Both the position numbers and the translations under genes were made by a program. The notes beneath the pieces are model-generated. The model was not told the DNA's origin and did no database searches. It saw nothing but the letters and a program-made list of their open reading frames with translations. DNA of 64,000 nt from Mantis religiosa (lineage: Eukaryota > Arthropoda > Insecta > Mantodea > Mantidae), in the NCBI GenBank assembly GCA_030765055.1, contig JAUKNK010000147.1:2233501-2297500 (forward strand), in the 5' to 3' direction. This document shows, piece by piece, positions 22,919 to 34,690 of the stretch (positions are counted from its first letter, which is position 1; every line of letters starts with the position of its first letter).

Positions 22919-23434
22919 TGTCGCCAGGCATTGCCTTGTTGCTGCCTGTGCGTAGGCCAACGCCGAGAGAGAAGGAAGCGGGGAACAAAGATACAGATAG
23001 TGCACCAAGCCTCGCCCACGCGCGCGCTAACACTGAACACTTGCCGAGAGGTAAAGAGACGCAGATAGTCTGGAATTTCTCGCTGCGCCACGAAAGGCCT
23101 TGAAGCGTCGACAAGTTTCTGGAAACAATGAGTGGAGGTATAAAAGAGCCGCGGCCAGCCAATCAACTAGTGGAGAACTGACAGTTGTAGTCTGCAGCTG
23201 CGTGTACATTTGAAGTGTAGCGCGGTGGTTAATTGTGTGTGTGGCAGTTTAAGTGTGCCGCACAGAGCTCATTTGTTTGTTTACGTGCAATGAAGCAACG
23301 GGAGGCTGCGCTGGTGTATTTCACGTCATTTTTAGTGCCTGTAAGGGTTGTACAAAATTTCTTTCTACTTAAATATAGAGAATTTTCAATTTCATATAAC
23401 CAGGATTTTAGTTCTTCGAACCCACAAAGTCACA
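22919..23434 (+). repeat. Solo LTR of a gypsy-type element (516 bp), TSD ATAT
   Basis: Starts TGTCGCCAGGC and ends AACCCACAAAGTCACA, with ATAT duplicated at 22915-22918 and 23435-23438. Inside is a TATA box (TATAAAAG, about 23139). The end is shared almost exactly with the LTRs at 29649-30195 and 60940-61142, which places it in the same superfamily. No internal retrotransposon sequence adjoins it, so it arose by LTR-LTR recombination. Confidence 0.88.
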
Positions 23435-25149
23435 ATATAAATACAACAAATTCGCATTACTTATTTATTCTGCAAATGGGAGTGAAATTTAAATACAATA
23501 CATTCTAAGGCGGTACTTGCCCGTTAAATACCTCGTTGTGCCCTCTCGACACTCAACACCTCATAGGATAGGATACGTGACGGGTGAGAGCTACGGATGG
23601 AACGTTTACTACAGGTCGGGTTTTACTCAGGGTGGCTCTTTATGGATTCTCTCTTTTGGGTTTCAGGGAGTGGGTGCGTCCTGATAGTGTATGGGTTTTA
23701 TCACATAGAACACACCTCGATAGATGAATGGCAAGTTTATTTATACAAGTCCTCCTCTCCACTCGTTACTGTTGTGTTGGTGTAACTCGCAGATTAGCTA
23801 CGAGATTTAGGATTTGCCCGTTGCTTTGCGCGTGACATGACGTCTAGTATAGTTTGAATCACAGTCGCGACTGAACTTGTAAATATCTAGGCCTAGCCGA
23901 GTGTTGTATGTAGCCGTGTACGCGTTGTCGTTTCTAGAAGTCGCGAGAGCATTACTTTGCGCACTAGAGTATTTCCGGAGGATTATACAAAAATAGAGGT
24001 TGTTAACATCTTAATTATGTTGTAATGTGTGCTGTTTCTTTCACTCGCTAGCACACAATGTTCGATAACCATATGATATGTTTGCTCCATCCATTCCTGA
24101 ACTCAGAATGTGATTAACTTTTTGTACTTGTTGCTCCCTTCACTCGCCAAAACAGAGTGTTTTTCCAATCATATATCAAACGTCGGAATTACAGAAATTT
24201 CCCCTTCCTTTCGCCGAATTTTGAACACTTCAGAGGTCATGTGACCTGTTACTCGTTCCTTATAGGTTGTGTTTCACCCCTACTCCTAAATTGCTTCGCT
24301 ATTTCGAATTCCTGATGCATGTATTTCACACAGCCTTCACTTCCCCACGGCCTAGGTAATTAATGCGAAAGCACGCTTACAAAAGTGTAGCTTAAACCCC
24401 CTTGTCTATTCTCTCATCACGTATCATGTGCAAATCAAAGCATCGACAGATGACTCGTTGTCGCTTAGGTCTACCCTTGGGCGACTCTCGAACAATGCCC
24501 CTTTGTCGGCTCAACACAGGGAACATTCCTGTGGGGGTAAGTGTTTATTTTCCTGGCTCGCTTTACACATTGAGTTCTCGAGCTTGCAATAAAATATGTA
24601 TTGAGATTGCCTGTTTGATTTCAGCACCTGTATATGACACCCTAATCCCCTTTGTTTGCTATAATTTAGCTTAGTTCGAATTGTGGTATCTGTCCGCCCT
24701 TAATAATGCATTTAATATGACTTTTACGGTTACTGTACCATTTTTATGCCTAACAGGGACGGTATCAATTTACAATTAAGTAAATCAACTTAATGCTTTC
24801 GGATCAACAAATTGTTTGTGTGTGTTTTACTGTGGTGCGTGAATATATAAAGATGATGGTTTTCCGGTAGTATTGGCTTCCTTATTCCATTCTCTTTGCA
24901 TGGCCAAAACATAAAAAGCGAATACCTACTTCCCATTTTAGGAAAGTAGAAGTAAGTGAAAGCTTAAACCAATTACAAGGAACATCAAGCAACAAACCTC
25001 GCTAGTCCAATACGTAATTTTATCCATTACCAAGAAAATATTAACTTGATTTTAGAAGTTTTTCTGTAACGTTATCGCGTCTACTGAAGGGTAGAGAATA
25101 GTCCAAATACAAGTAAACTCCACAATCCTTATAGACCCAGCTCACGATT
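23435..25149. other. Unique-looking sequence, no recognisable gene
   Basis: A more GC-balanced section (23510-24560) with short open frames, such as 24402-24674 (90 codons), that match no family known to me. I find no TIR, LTR or RNA gene. Confidence 0.35.
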
Positions 25150-25440
25150 CCAAAGATACATGTGCGTAATTCCTTTTCTTTATTATTTATGGCCACGAGA
25201 CAGTAATCGGAGGAAAAAGCCTGTAAGAGTACGGAATATTCTAGAAAGCTTGTAATACAGGGCTCCGCTTCGCCACTCGTAATAGAATTACACCGGCAAG
25301 CTGCAATCGCAGTGCAATGCCGCTAACAAGACAAAGCGTATAGCCCGCAGAATTCTCAGTGTTAAAACTAAAAGAATTTCGGATTATATTTTTATTTTGC
25401 TTCTTCCTTTTCCTCCCTATTCGTCCTCTTAACATTCATA
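25150..25440 (-). repeat. Left part of an unclassified repeat unit, split by mariner copy 3
   Basis: It has TAATTCCTTTTCTTTATT, CAGTAATCGGAGGAAAAAGCC, GGAATATTCTAGAAAG and CAATGCCGCTAACAAGACAAAG, in the same order as the array at 6780. The unit stops at the mariner terminus and its tail resumes after 27193. Confidence 0.65.
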
Positions 25441-25489
25441 CGAGGGCTGTTCAATAAAGAATGATCACAATTTTTGACAACGTACCTTT

Positions 25490-26338
25490 TTTTTATTTAA
25501 ACAATATTTTACAGCCCCTGTTTTACCTAAAGGTATATCACGGGATTATTTACAATAGTTATTGAGACAGTATTACACAGATTTATTCAAGTGTGCGGTA
25601 GATGCTCGTGATGACTCCTGATACTTGAACTGTATTGAAGTGAATCTTCAGAACTACGGGTAGAGGGGCCGAACATAAAAAGCCTGGTCGATCTCTTGAG
25701 ATATTACTGCACTCTGTCATCTAATGCACAGCCGTCTGTGGATGTTTTTCAGTGCAGTTACAGGATGGCGAGTCTCTTATTTTCATTCCATTAAGGTAGG
25801 CCTCAAAACGGCCGTGATTTTTGAGGAATTGTGTGGTTATGTGTTTGGGCCATAGAGATAAGGACAGACGGTGTTGTATGTTGGGAATGAAAAGTTTGGT
25901 ATGAAAGGCATTGCTGGATCTGGTATATATGGAGTTACAAACTGTAGTGTAGTATTCGGTTAGCAGCTGCTTTCCCCGAGTTATGGGAACTGATTTGTAG
26001 TCTAAGGTGGTCTTGTGACTGGCAGCAATCCTAGCGAAGTAATCAGCTCTTTCATTCACCCGTAGACCTGCATGACCTTTGACCCAGTGAAGAGTGACGT
26101 TGTGTGCTTTGTTTATGGTGATAATATTTTCTCTGTGCTGAATGGCCAAGTGGTGGGGTGTTCTGTGTGCAATGGCGAGGACAGCGGCCATTGAGTCAGC
26201 ATGTATGGCGAAAGTTGTGCTAGCGGTTTTCTGTTGTTCTATCCACTCCACAGCTGCTTTAATACCTAGAAGTTCAGCCTGGAATACTGAGTTTACTAGG
26301 TCTAATCTTTTAACTCCTATGTAGATCTCTTTGGAGAT
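25490..26338 (-). mobile_element. 5'-truncated LINE fragment with RNase H, TSD CGTA[C/T]CTTT
   Basis: Minus-strand insertion in mariner copy 3. It ends in an A-tail (TTTTTTTATTTAAA on the plus strand at 25490, holding AATAAA-like complement) and is flanked by a near-exact 9-bp duplication, CGTACCTTT at 25481-25489 and CGTATCTTT at 26339-26347. Truncation at 26338 is within RNase H. Domain content and tail suggest the I/R1-like group. Confidence 0.85.
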
Positions 26339-26340
26339 CG
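25721..26340 (-). pseudogene. LINE RNase H domain and C-terminal tail, 5'-truncated
   Basis: The minus-strand frame is open for about 200 residues of LINE sequence; its upstream 30 codons belong to the mariner and are a read-through artefact. RNase H boxes are visible: FQAELLGIKAAVEWIEQ (Glu box), FAIHADSMAAVLAI (Asp box, here ADS), LHWVKGHAGLRVNERADYFA (His and last Asp box). After that come the usual C-terminal helices and a CNCTEKH cysteine motif. The open frame ends at 25721. The truncation makes it non-functional as an element. Confidence 0.82.
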
Positions 26341-26347
26341 TATCTTT

Positions 26348-27020
26348 ACTCATCCTCATAATTTTGATGGTCCTGCTCAAAATAGACTCCCCTGAATGCG
26401 ATGCACTTGTCCCAGCGTTTCTGCCAATCTTCAAAGTCATGCTGGAAACCATCTTATGAGAGATCCTTCAATATCGCCTCCGCAGCCTTCGCCACTGCTT
26501 CTGATGATGGATAATGCCTCCCACGAAGGCGCTTTTTCAAGTTGTGAATAGAAAAAGGTCACATGGGTCTAAATCCGGACTATAGGGAGGGTGGGGGGGT
26601 GCACTTCACGTTGATTTTTGCAAGATATTCAGTAACAACATTGGCAATATGCGGCCGCTCATTATCGTGGGTTAGCATCCAGGCTGCTTCACGGAAATGT
26701 GGCACTCAATGATATGTTCAGTATTTCATAAAGTGATCTTAAGGTAATTCGTCGAACCGCTCTCACAATGGCAGCAGTAGTGTTGATGTTTTCTTTCGTA
26801 AGAGCAGTAACTGGAGCACCGGGTCTAGCTTCCTTTAAAATTGACTGTCTCCCCTTTTTAAACATTTTAATCCGCTTTCGAGCTGTGCTCTATGGAAGAA
26901 CAAACTCTCCACAGGCCTCCTGTAACATTTTATAGGCTTCAACTGAAGATTTGTTGAGATGAAAGCAGAATTTCAAAGCCTAATTTTGTTCCTCCCATGT
27001 TGCAGCGGTAGGCGATACTG
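26348..27020 (-). pseudogene. mariner family A transposase remnant with DNA-binding domain
   Basis: On the minus strand near 27000 it reads TWEEQN, a stop, then ALKFCFHLNKSSVEAYKMLQ, the first helix-turn-helix of mariner. ITLRSLYEILNISLS (second helix-turn-helix) is joined directly to the ATFPEAAWML-type block with HDNERPHIANVV. The segment with the first catalytic aspartate is deleted. The C-terminus continues to about 26348 with the stop near ATGAGTAAAGAT. It complements copies 1 and 2, which lack the N-terminus. Confidence 0.8.
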
Positions 27021-27193
27021 AACCGTCTGAACTTGCCTGGTTCTCACAGGCGGTAACCAGGAGTACCAACAATGAAACTACTACGGCGTGTTTGTTTCAC
27101 ATTAAGATAGCAAAATAAAATAAGGTTGAAGTTTAGTGCGAAAAATTATGGCCTTAAAAATATTATGATCATTCTTTATTGAATGGCCTCGTA

Positions 27194-28570
27194 TTTATAT
27201 GCACTGTAAAATTATCGTGATAATGATAGTGGAGCAGATGAATCAGAAAGTGCAGCAGTAATCTGTAAAGAACACCTGGAAGAATGGGGAATTTTATTCC
27301 AACTAATTCCAGATCCCACTACTTCGCCATTCGTAAATGAAGCGAGACCATCGCAGTAAATTTTGGCAATTAAATGATACTCGGCATTTTGTTTGGTGCC
27401 CATTGTTTACATTATACAACATTATACATGTTTTTATTCATTTATTTATTTGATATTTCTCGAGATAGGAATAACTGAAGCGCAATCAAACATCTTTGCT
27501 ATGAGGCCGACATGTTAAAATCTCTGCCATTTTTTTAATCTATTCTTTCGTGATATTCAACTCTTTCAAGTCCCAATGCAATGCCGCCAATAAGATGAAG
27601 CGTTTATCTCGCAGAATTTGCTGTGCCACAAACTAAACGAATTTCTGGTCTTAATATCACTTTATTTCATCTTCTTCTTATAATTATTCATCATGTTCTT
27701 CTGCTTCTCCTTATTCGACCTTTTAGTATACATATTTAAGTAAAACTTAACCCCTTGATGAATTTCAGGCATTATTGAAGCAGATGAAGTAGTAGTCAGA
27801 AGAGGAAATCTATTCTAGTACTCAATACTAATTCTAGAGGGCGCTACGTCACTATTCTTAAACGAAACAGGATCATCGCGGTGAAGTTTCATATTTAATT
27901 GATATGCCACATTTTGGTAGTGGTTTAATTTTTAGGTTATGCAAAATCATATGTTTATTTATTACTTATATGTTGTTTTTTGTATATCGTTATGATAATG
28001 TCATCAAAAGAAACAATATACAGGAACAGGCGGTAGTAATGAAAACTAATTCTAGAGGGCGCTACTTCGCCATTCGTAAACAAAACCACTTCATTACGGT
28101 ATATTCTGGTATTTAATTGAAATTCAACATTTTGCTTGCGGTTCATTGCTCACGCTATGCAACATTTTACTTGATTCTATCTATTTGTTATCTCTCGAGA
28201 TAGAATTAAGTGAAACGCAATCAAACCTCTTTGTACAACACCAAAACGTTTCAAAACTCTTTGCCTGTTTTTACTCTATCCTTTCGCCACCTTCAATTGT
28301 TTATACCCTTAATGCAATGCCACCAATAACAAGAAGTGTTTAGCTCGTGGAATTCGCAGTGCTATAAACTAAACGAATTTTCGATGTCATTTTCATTTTG
28401 CTTCTACCTTTTCCTTCTTATATTTTATTTAACCTTCATATTTACATGCAACTATCGTGATAATTAAACCAGCAGTGAAGAAGATGAAACAGTAACTGTG
28501 AGAAAAAAATTGGAGCAAAGTAATATACCAAACTTATTCTAGAATGCGCTACTTCACCGTTTGTAAATGA
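27194..28570 (-). repeat. Tandem array of the unclassified ~450-520 bp repeat
   Basis: Units begin near 27220, 27790, 27985 and 28470 with the landmarks AATCTG, CTAGAGGGCGCTAC, TCGCCATTCGTAAA, TTTAATTGA, GATAGAATTAAGTGAAACGC and AATGCAATGCCACCAATAA. The minus strand is open through the first half of two units: 27403-27212 and 28146-27955. The second reads MNRKQNVEFQLNTRIYRNEV, alignable with 7689-7495. The 27194 end completes the unit broken by the mariner. Confidence 0.75.
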
Positions 28571-29644
28571 GTCGCGGCGTGAAGCCGATTACGGCAATCC
28601 TCTTCTCCTCTCTTGGTCGAGGGCAGACCAGAAGTGGTGAGAGAAGATATTTGTCGGTTCATATGTACGTGAAGAACGAAATAAGTTTTATGGAGCATTT
28701 CACATACAGTAACTCTAAACAGTGATATTGGTAACCCTTGGTCGGCAACTTCAAGATTGATGTGGTGATACAAAGAAGTAGTCATTAAGCCAGTTTGAAA
28801 CTTACATTCCAGTGTCATTAGAACCATCCTTACTCATACATACCCACGCATACCCTGAGACAAACCTTATTGCTCAACCCTGAGGTGCCATTATTATTGC
28901 TTCAAACTGTAGTGGCAACGTGGAACTCTGCGCCACCCATTTTATTGTATCAAGGAGTACAATTGTTGATATTAACAATTACTTCCCTGTCTTCTGGTGT
29001 TTATAGATTCATTTTCTTTTTCAACACTCCCCAAGTGTTGTTTTGAGTTTCATTTTTGAAAGGCATTCATAGTGAACGAGCAGCCATAATACAATTGAAT
29101 ACCTCCAAGAGGAAGTCATGAACGTGGTTTTATGGGAAATACGAGAGGTTAGACATATCCCTCTATCTCCTATGTCACAAATTTTAATTACTTCAGGTTT
29201 TTTGCTACTGGAAATTTTCATTTAACGGTAGGTGATGATTTTGCTATTTCAAAAACCATATTTTGTGCTTTCCGAAGCAAATATTTCAAGAAGCAATTTG
29301 GATATATTTGAATGTTGATCAGCGATAACACAATTTCGTGCAATGTAGTTTTTGCGACGAGTTTTAAACCATTCTAAACATATCATACTTTACCAGTTTA
29401 GGGGAAGTGCAAGAAATACGCGAATTTCACTCAAATTTATCGCAGAACACTGTCGCACTCCATACTTTGGAACAAGTAATTGTATAACTAACGTGTTAGT
29501 TCCCCTACATTTAGATTTCCTCAATTGACATCGCCATTCAAACAAATCAAGAACATTACATGCCACAACGAGCTGTCTGTTATTGACACAGAGGGCGCTG
29601 CAAGACGCAGACCAAATTGCATCGAACCACGTTTAGAAACCACC
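28571..29644. other. No recognisable feature
   Basis: A 92-codon minus-strand open frame (28549-28827) and shorter ones have no family resemblance. No TIR, LTR or RNA gene seen. Confidence 0.35.
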
Positions 29645-29648
29645 ATAT

Positions 29649-30195
29649 TGTAACGGGAGCGCTGGAGCACCCTGTGAACCAGCTGGTAACGGAAGGCAGG
29701 GGGGAGGACCGCGTTGGCCACACCTCCTCCTCGTTTGTCTTGTAGTGGTGACAGGCTGTGGTCAGGGGAAAAAGTGACTGTGTCGCCTGTTTCTCCTACA
29801 CCTGATTCTCGATCTTTCGTTTACTGGAACATTCTCCTGGTCACTAGAAACCGGCGATATTCCTATAAAAGGGTTACAGACAGACAGAGTTGAGTTGGTC
29901 AATGAGTTGGTTAGCGTGTGTGAGTGAGGACAGTTCTTGGTGTAAGAAGGCAGTGTTAGTCAGTGTTTGACGTGCTAGCGAAGGACGTGTTAATGAACGA
30001 GAAGACTGTGCGTGCATCGGAGCTTACGTAACCGCGAGTACAGTGAAATTGTACCGGACGAACTGGTGAATTGTAATTGTGTGCAGCAAGTAATTCTGTG
30101 TAATTGGCAAGTGTTTAACTGTAAGTCGGTGGAAATAAAGAACATTGTTGAGTGGTGAAATTGGACTTTTCATTTCACGAACCCACAAAGTCACA
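29649..30195 (+). repeat. Solo LTR of a gypsy-type element (547 bp), TSD ATAT
   Basis: Starts TGTAACGGGAGCGCTGG and ends AACCCACAAAGTCACA; ATAT is duplicated exactly at 29645-29648 and 30196-30199. It has a TATA box TATAAAAG at about 29864 and a poly(A) signal AATAAA at about 30134. The last 30 bp match the LTRs at 22919 and 60940, while the rest differs, so it is a different subfamily. No internal sequence is present. Confidence 0.9.
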
Positions 30196-30199
30196 ATAT

Positions 30200-30555
30200 T
30201 GACAGTTGTCTTAAACGTTAACAAGATGTTAGGTAAGCACTTTTCTGTGAAAGAACATATTTGAAACTAGACTGATCATATCTGAAACTAGACATATCTG
30301 AAGCTAGACTCTCTAGGAACTGAATTTTCTGCTCCGCTCACATCTTTGCTAATGAAGCCACAACAGTATAAGTACTTCATGACGTTTATCAACTCAGTGT
30401 TTAAACTTCAGAAATAGCTTAAAGTAATATGCATCAGAATAGGACATAATTTCTTCCTTCTAGTATTTAAAATATTTTGGTTAAAATTGTATATATTTAT
30501 GTATCAACTCTAACCCTAATATACCACTGTGTAAAATAGGGTTCAATAAATCTGG
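30200..30555. other. AT-rich spacer, nothing recognised
   Basis: About 355 bp between the solo LTR and a LINE fragment. It ends in an AAATAAAAACAAAAC stretch that may be the A-rich tail of the following minus-strand LINE fragment or its target. Confidence 0.35.
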
Positions 30556-30960
30556 ATAAATAAAAACAAAACATGTGTCATTTGTAGCTGTACGGAGCAC
30601 TCTGTTTGGTAATACCTGCATTCGGCGGAGATTAGTCTTGTTGGTACCACCCCAGATTGGGGCTGCATAGGTAAAAATGGGACGGACTAGAGACGTGAGG
30701 TTTCATAACCATGTGAGGTGCGCCTGTTGAGGAAAGGGTCCAGTTTTGATAGCCAAGCAAACGCAAGCGGAACAGGCAGACAGATGTGGGCGTTCCAAGT
30801 ACGTCGAGTTTCCAATAGCACCCCAAGGTATTTCACTGGCACACTGGTAAGTAACCATGAGACATGTTCGTTGAGCAGCTGTAGTGAAGGAGAATCCCTA
30901 TAAGGACGTAATGAGAAGTTGCATATAGGATCTCATTGAGGTTGAGGAGTAAACTGCAGA
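30556..30960 (-). pseudogene. jockey-type RT C-terminal fragment
   Basis: On the minus strand, across two frames, it reads PVKYLGVLLETRRTWNAHI, then LDPFLNRRTS, PIFTYAAPIWGG and NLRRMQVLPNRVLRTAT. These are the conserved thumb and C-terminal boxes of jockey-clade RTs, also seen at 11470-11850, 34768-35411 and 57639-59365. It lacks catalytic RT motifs and is flanked by AT-rich DNA. Confidence 0.7.
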
Positions 30961-31705
30961 ATTTTAATTAGAAACATGATGTAAAAGTTATATATTCTGA
31001 TAGCACTTAATAAATAAAGAACCTTTTGCTCATAGTAGTTTATTCAAATTAAAGCTTAAGAAATATAGGCTATTTAAATTTTGATTAACGCACCAAATGA
31101 ACCAGAGAAGGAAAATGCACAGTAATAAAGTTGAGAAAGTTTTATCACTCTGTAACATTGTGCAAAGAATGTAAAACAATTTGTGTTCAATATTCTATCA
31201 AAAGTGAGTGCTACTTGCTGGTAATCACATTTAATTTGCCACTTAGGTGCAAATTTTGCCCTTGAGATACATAGTCAAGTAAAACGGAACTGCTGTTCAC
31301 TTATCTGTCACTGTCAACTGTCCAATCAGGAGCTCAGCTGTCTCTCATCGGCCCCGTATACAAAACCCAACGTTAAATCCGAAGAAGCGGTATTTCTGAC
31401 CGCGCTATTTGGGCCTTCTATTCATAACTTCAATATTATTGATGTCCATTACTTTTAGTGTTAGTGTACGATTTGAATTTTCATAAATTAAACATAAAAT
31501 TGTATAGACAAAGTTGTCTGTTATTTGATATAATTTACCGGTATGGAGGTTCTAAAATTCTAGAACTTAACTTCAAAATCAGAAAATGTATTAATATTAA
31601 ACCCATCACAATTTTGGCATAACAGGGGTTATTTCTACCCATTTAATGTTAAATCGAAACATACACTTATAGAAATTGTATTTTCACACCCTTCCTTATA
31701 CATGC
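30961..31705. other. AT-rich sequence, nothing recognised
   Basis: No open frame or repeat that I can support. Confidence 0.35.
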
Positions 31706-32076
31706 TGTGACTTTGTTTGTTCGTAGAATTAAAACTCCAATTTTCAGAAATTAAAAATGTTCTTTATTTCCGTAAGAGTACACTTTGGTCAATCCTTACA
31801 GTAGCAGAATTACGTAACATGCACGAATACAATCTTCCAAAGTCGTTGACCACAACAAAGAGTTCACTTTCAAAACCCTGCTGCAGGCACACGATTCAGC
31901 TCCGATTACACTCTCGCATTACGACTGATGTCCAACTAAACCCGGCCTCCTTTTATACGACCATTCATAATTCCAGAAGGTTGTGCAATGTTCTTTATCA
32001 ATGAAGATGTTACTAGAAGTCTCCAGTGATCTATCTTTATTTGTTTCGGCAATTCCTTTATCTCCGTGCTACACCA
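31706..32076 (-). repeat. LTR, minus orientation, related to the solo LTRs
   Basis: The left end TGTGACTTTGTTTG and the segment AATGTTCTTTATTTCCG match the complement of the 3' end of the LTR at 29649. A TATA-like TTTTATACG (complement) lies near 31950. In LTR orientation the far end reads TGGTGTAGCACGG, preceded by a purine run (complement of CTGCCCCCTTTGTG at 32077-32092), which looks like a polypurine tract. That suggests a 3' LTR left with a trace of internal sequence. I see no clean TSD. Confidence 0.65.
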
Positions 32077-32092
32077 TCTGCCCCCTTTGTGT

Positions 32093-34690
32093 ATGTCAAG
32101 CCGCGCTATCATAATAATAAATTCGCGACAGAACTAATAAATATGCGAATCTATTAAGTTTAATAACAGGCAAAACTATCAAGAGCTGGTAGTTACATGA
32201 TGGCTTTGAAATGCCCACCTCTGGCAGATATAACCAACCAGTAATTATTGGAAAATTCAATCTAGTAACAACAAATAGCACAGAAATAGTTTACTATACA
32301 AGTGAATATTTTACATAAATTATGTGTTTTTACAAGATCTATTATTTGTGTAGTAACATTTTGTCTAAATATTTCTTACGGCTTACCAGCTATGCAAAAA
32401 TCATCCAGAACTAAAAAAGATATTAGAGGCGATTTATACAATACATATTACACATGAAAATAACTTTAAATATTAGAATTTAACCTAACTCAACTTATTT
32501 GAGAAAATCAAAAAACCATCGAAAATTTCTCCATGATAATAGTAGTTCGCTTTTACTGGGATTTGCTGAAAATCTTACTTTCGCATCTTTAAAGATGTTG
32601 AAATATATATATATCATGTTTGGTAATGAACTCTCTTTTGTTTTTGGTTTCTGCTATTTACACACATACACATGCATACACATGGATATTTTGTTTCTGA
32701 AAAAGCTTTCTTATTAAGGAGTGTCTAAAAATATCTCCGTATCTAAACTTTACCTAAGTTAGTCCACGTGCTTTGTTGAAGTGAAAACTTCTTTAGGCGC
32801 GTTTAGCACTTTTTCTGGGTAGTGAATTAAACTGAGCCGTCATGCTGGAATATATGACGCTCATTCGGGTGAACTGGACTCGAGTCGGCTCAATCCGAAC
32901 TAACCCCCAAAACTCATTCGTTATTTCAGTCTTATGTTGTCCATACCGCTATACACCGTAGAGTTTCTGTGGCACTCAACAGCGTATCAACAACACGCAT
33001 CCAGGTATGTTTTAACATATTTTAAATACTATGAAAAATTCAGAAACTCTACAGGAGTTTCGTTAAGAAAATAATTGTCTTAGGGCCGGACTTACAAACG
33101 TCTGTCAAGATCCAGTAACCGATTCTGTCAGATAGCCTTCTGTCATTTAACAAGTCGACAACATGTCAAATTCCACTTTAAACAATAATAATTGTGAAAA
33201 GGAACAGATAATATCACCAAAGTTCTGTATTTGGATAATTAAAACCATAATAACAAAAAATAACACGAGTGTGATAATTGGAAATAATAGTGTTAGAAAT
33301 TCGTGAAAGAGGTATTTCATTTAAGAACTGGTTATTTTTATTGACAATTTCTCTTTATTGTGAGTAGTAAGTCGCAAAACGTCAATAAATTAGATGTAAT
33401 AACACGTAATTAATAAAATTATCGCGTAATAAAATGACGTTATGCGTTTGCTTTCATTTACAAGTTATAGGTTATGTTTTTCCACAAACTGAACGACCGA
33501 ACGAAGGTCAAAAGATTTGAGATATCAATTTGATTTTTATGGAAAAAATATTTAAATATATATTAATTACTTTGTAAAATAGAAATTTAAAGGCAAAACA
33601 TCGGACAAAAACATCGATGTTATAAATTAAAATGCAATGAAATATGTGTATCAGCAAGAAACAAAATATGAAATATGATTGTGAAATAGCATGTATTTTA
33701 ATATAAAAATAAAATACATGTAAAACAGTATATTATGTGATATGATTTTACTTCCTTTATACATCGTTTATGTATAACCATCTTCGCACGGTCGCAAGTC
33801 CGTGGTCATTCAGTTGTTTCAGAGTATTTTCATTTGTGAGCACACTTAGCGTAAGGCATGAAATGTTTAGCTCCAACTGGCCTGTTTGCGCAAGAATGAG
33901 TGTCAGCATTACATTTTTGAAAATGATGTTTAAGAATAATTTGTAATGAAAAGATTTTTAGTTTTCAGTTCTGTCGTATGGTCTTAAGCACACACTTTTT
34001 TTACCCACAACGTGCATTTTCGTTAACTTAAATTCCTAAACCATAATAGCTGTGTTTCTGTTTTCTGTATTGTGTTCTTTCTGTGGACTTATGAAGGAAA
34101 ACAGTTCCTACCTCGGGAATGGAGCCGGGATACAAGAAATGAAAACGAGAAGTTTAGTGTACCACGAAACCACTTGGAGCGCTAGCATACTTCATCACGT
34201 AAGGCCATAGGCTGATTCAAATTAAGAATCAGATTTTCAATTTGTACATGTTTGTTTTTCTGTAGTCTCTCTTGGAAAATTGTATTTAGAAGAAAGAGCG
34301 CTGATTTGTTATCTTCGCTACTTACTACAGGTCCATTGAAATAAGCACGATAATGTGTTTGTGTTTAAAACTCTCATTGTTTCTGGAGGTGTCAATGATT
34401 CATTCATTCATTCATTCAAACAGCTGGCGGCTGACTGAGTGTCAGCACGACGTGTGTCATTCGTGTACCTGTCCCACACGGACTTAACCACTTAATGACA
34501 GTATATTTGGGGTTTTGCAGGGTGGTGGTTTAAATTTATGTGGATGAAAAGAAGGGAGGTAGCCGTAGCTCCTCATGGTAGCCAACTCGGGTGCAACGCT
34601 TGTGTGCAACGCTGGTGTCAGAAAATTTAGGAAGAGTTTAATTTAGAATGATAGATCAATTTTCAAATAGTAATAATTTTGAAGTTATAA
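32093..34690. other. AT-rich interval, nothing recognised
   Basis: It contains small simple repeats (ATTC)n at about 34398-34420. Otherwise there is no coding resemblance, TIR, LTR or RNA gene that I can support over about 2.6 kb. This is one of the few long stretches here that might be unique DNA. Confidence 0.4.

Larger units (their letters stand above)
25441..27191 (-). mobile_element. mariner family A copy 3, internally deleted differently, with LINE inside
   Basis: Left terminus CGAGGGCTGTTCAATAAAGA at 25441, right terminus complement ending at 27191 (GAATGGCCTCG, one base short), TA flanks at 25439-25440 and 27192-27193. Unlike copies 1 and 2 it keeps the transposase DNA-binding half but has lost the first catalytic block. 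An 849-bp LINE fragment lies near its left end. It sits inside a copy of the unclassified repeat. Confidence 0.9.

Noticed and set aside
24402..24674. 90-codon open frame as a host gene
   Set aside because: No homology or splice structure that I can see; length is within chance expectation.
25721..26452. Single 243-codon protein as one gene
   Set aside because: Its first 30 or so codons lie in the mariner and the rest in the inserted LINE; the fusion is an accident of the insertion.
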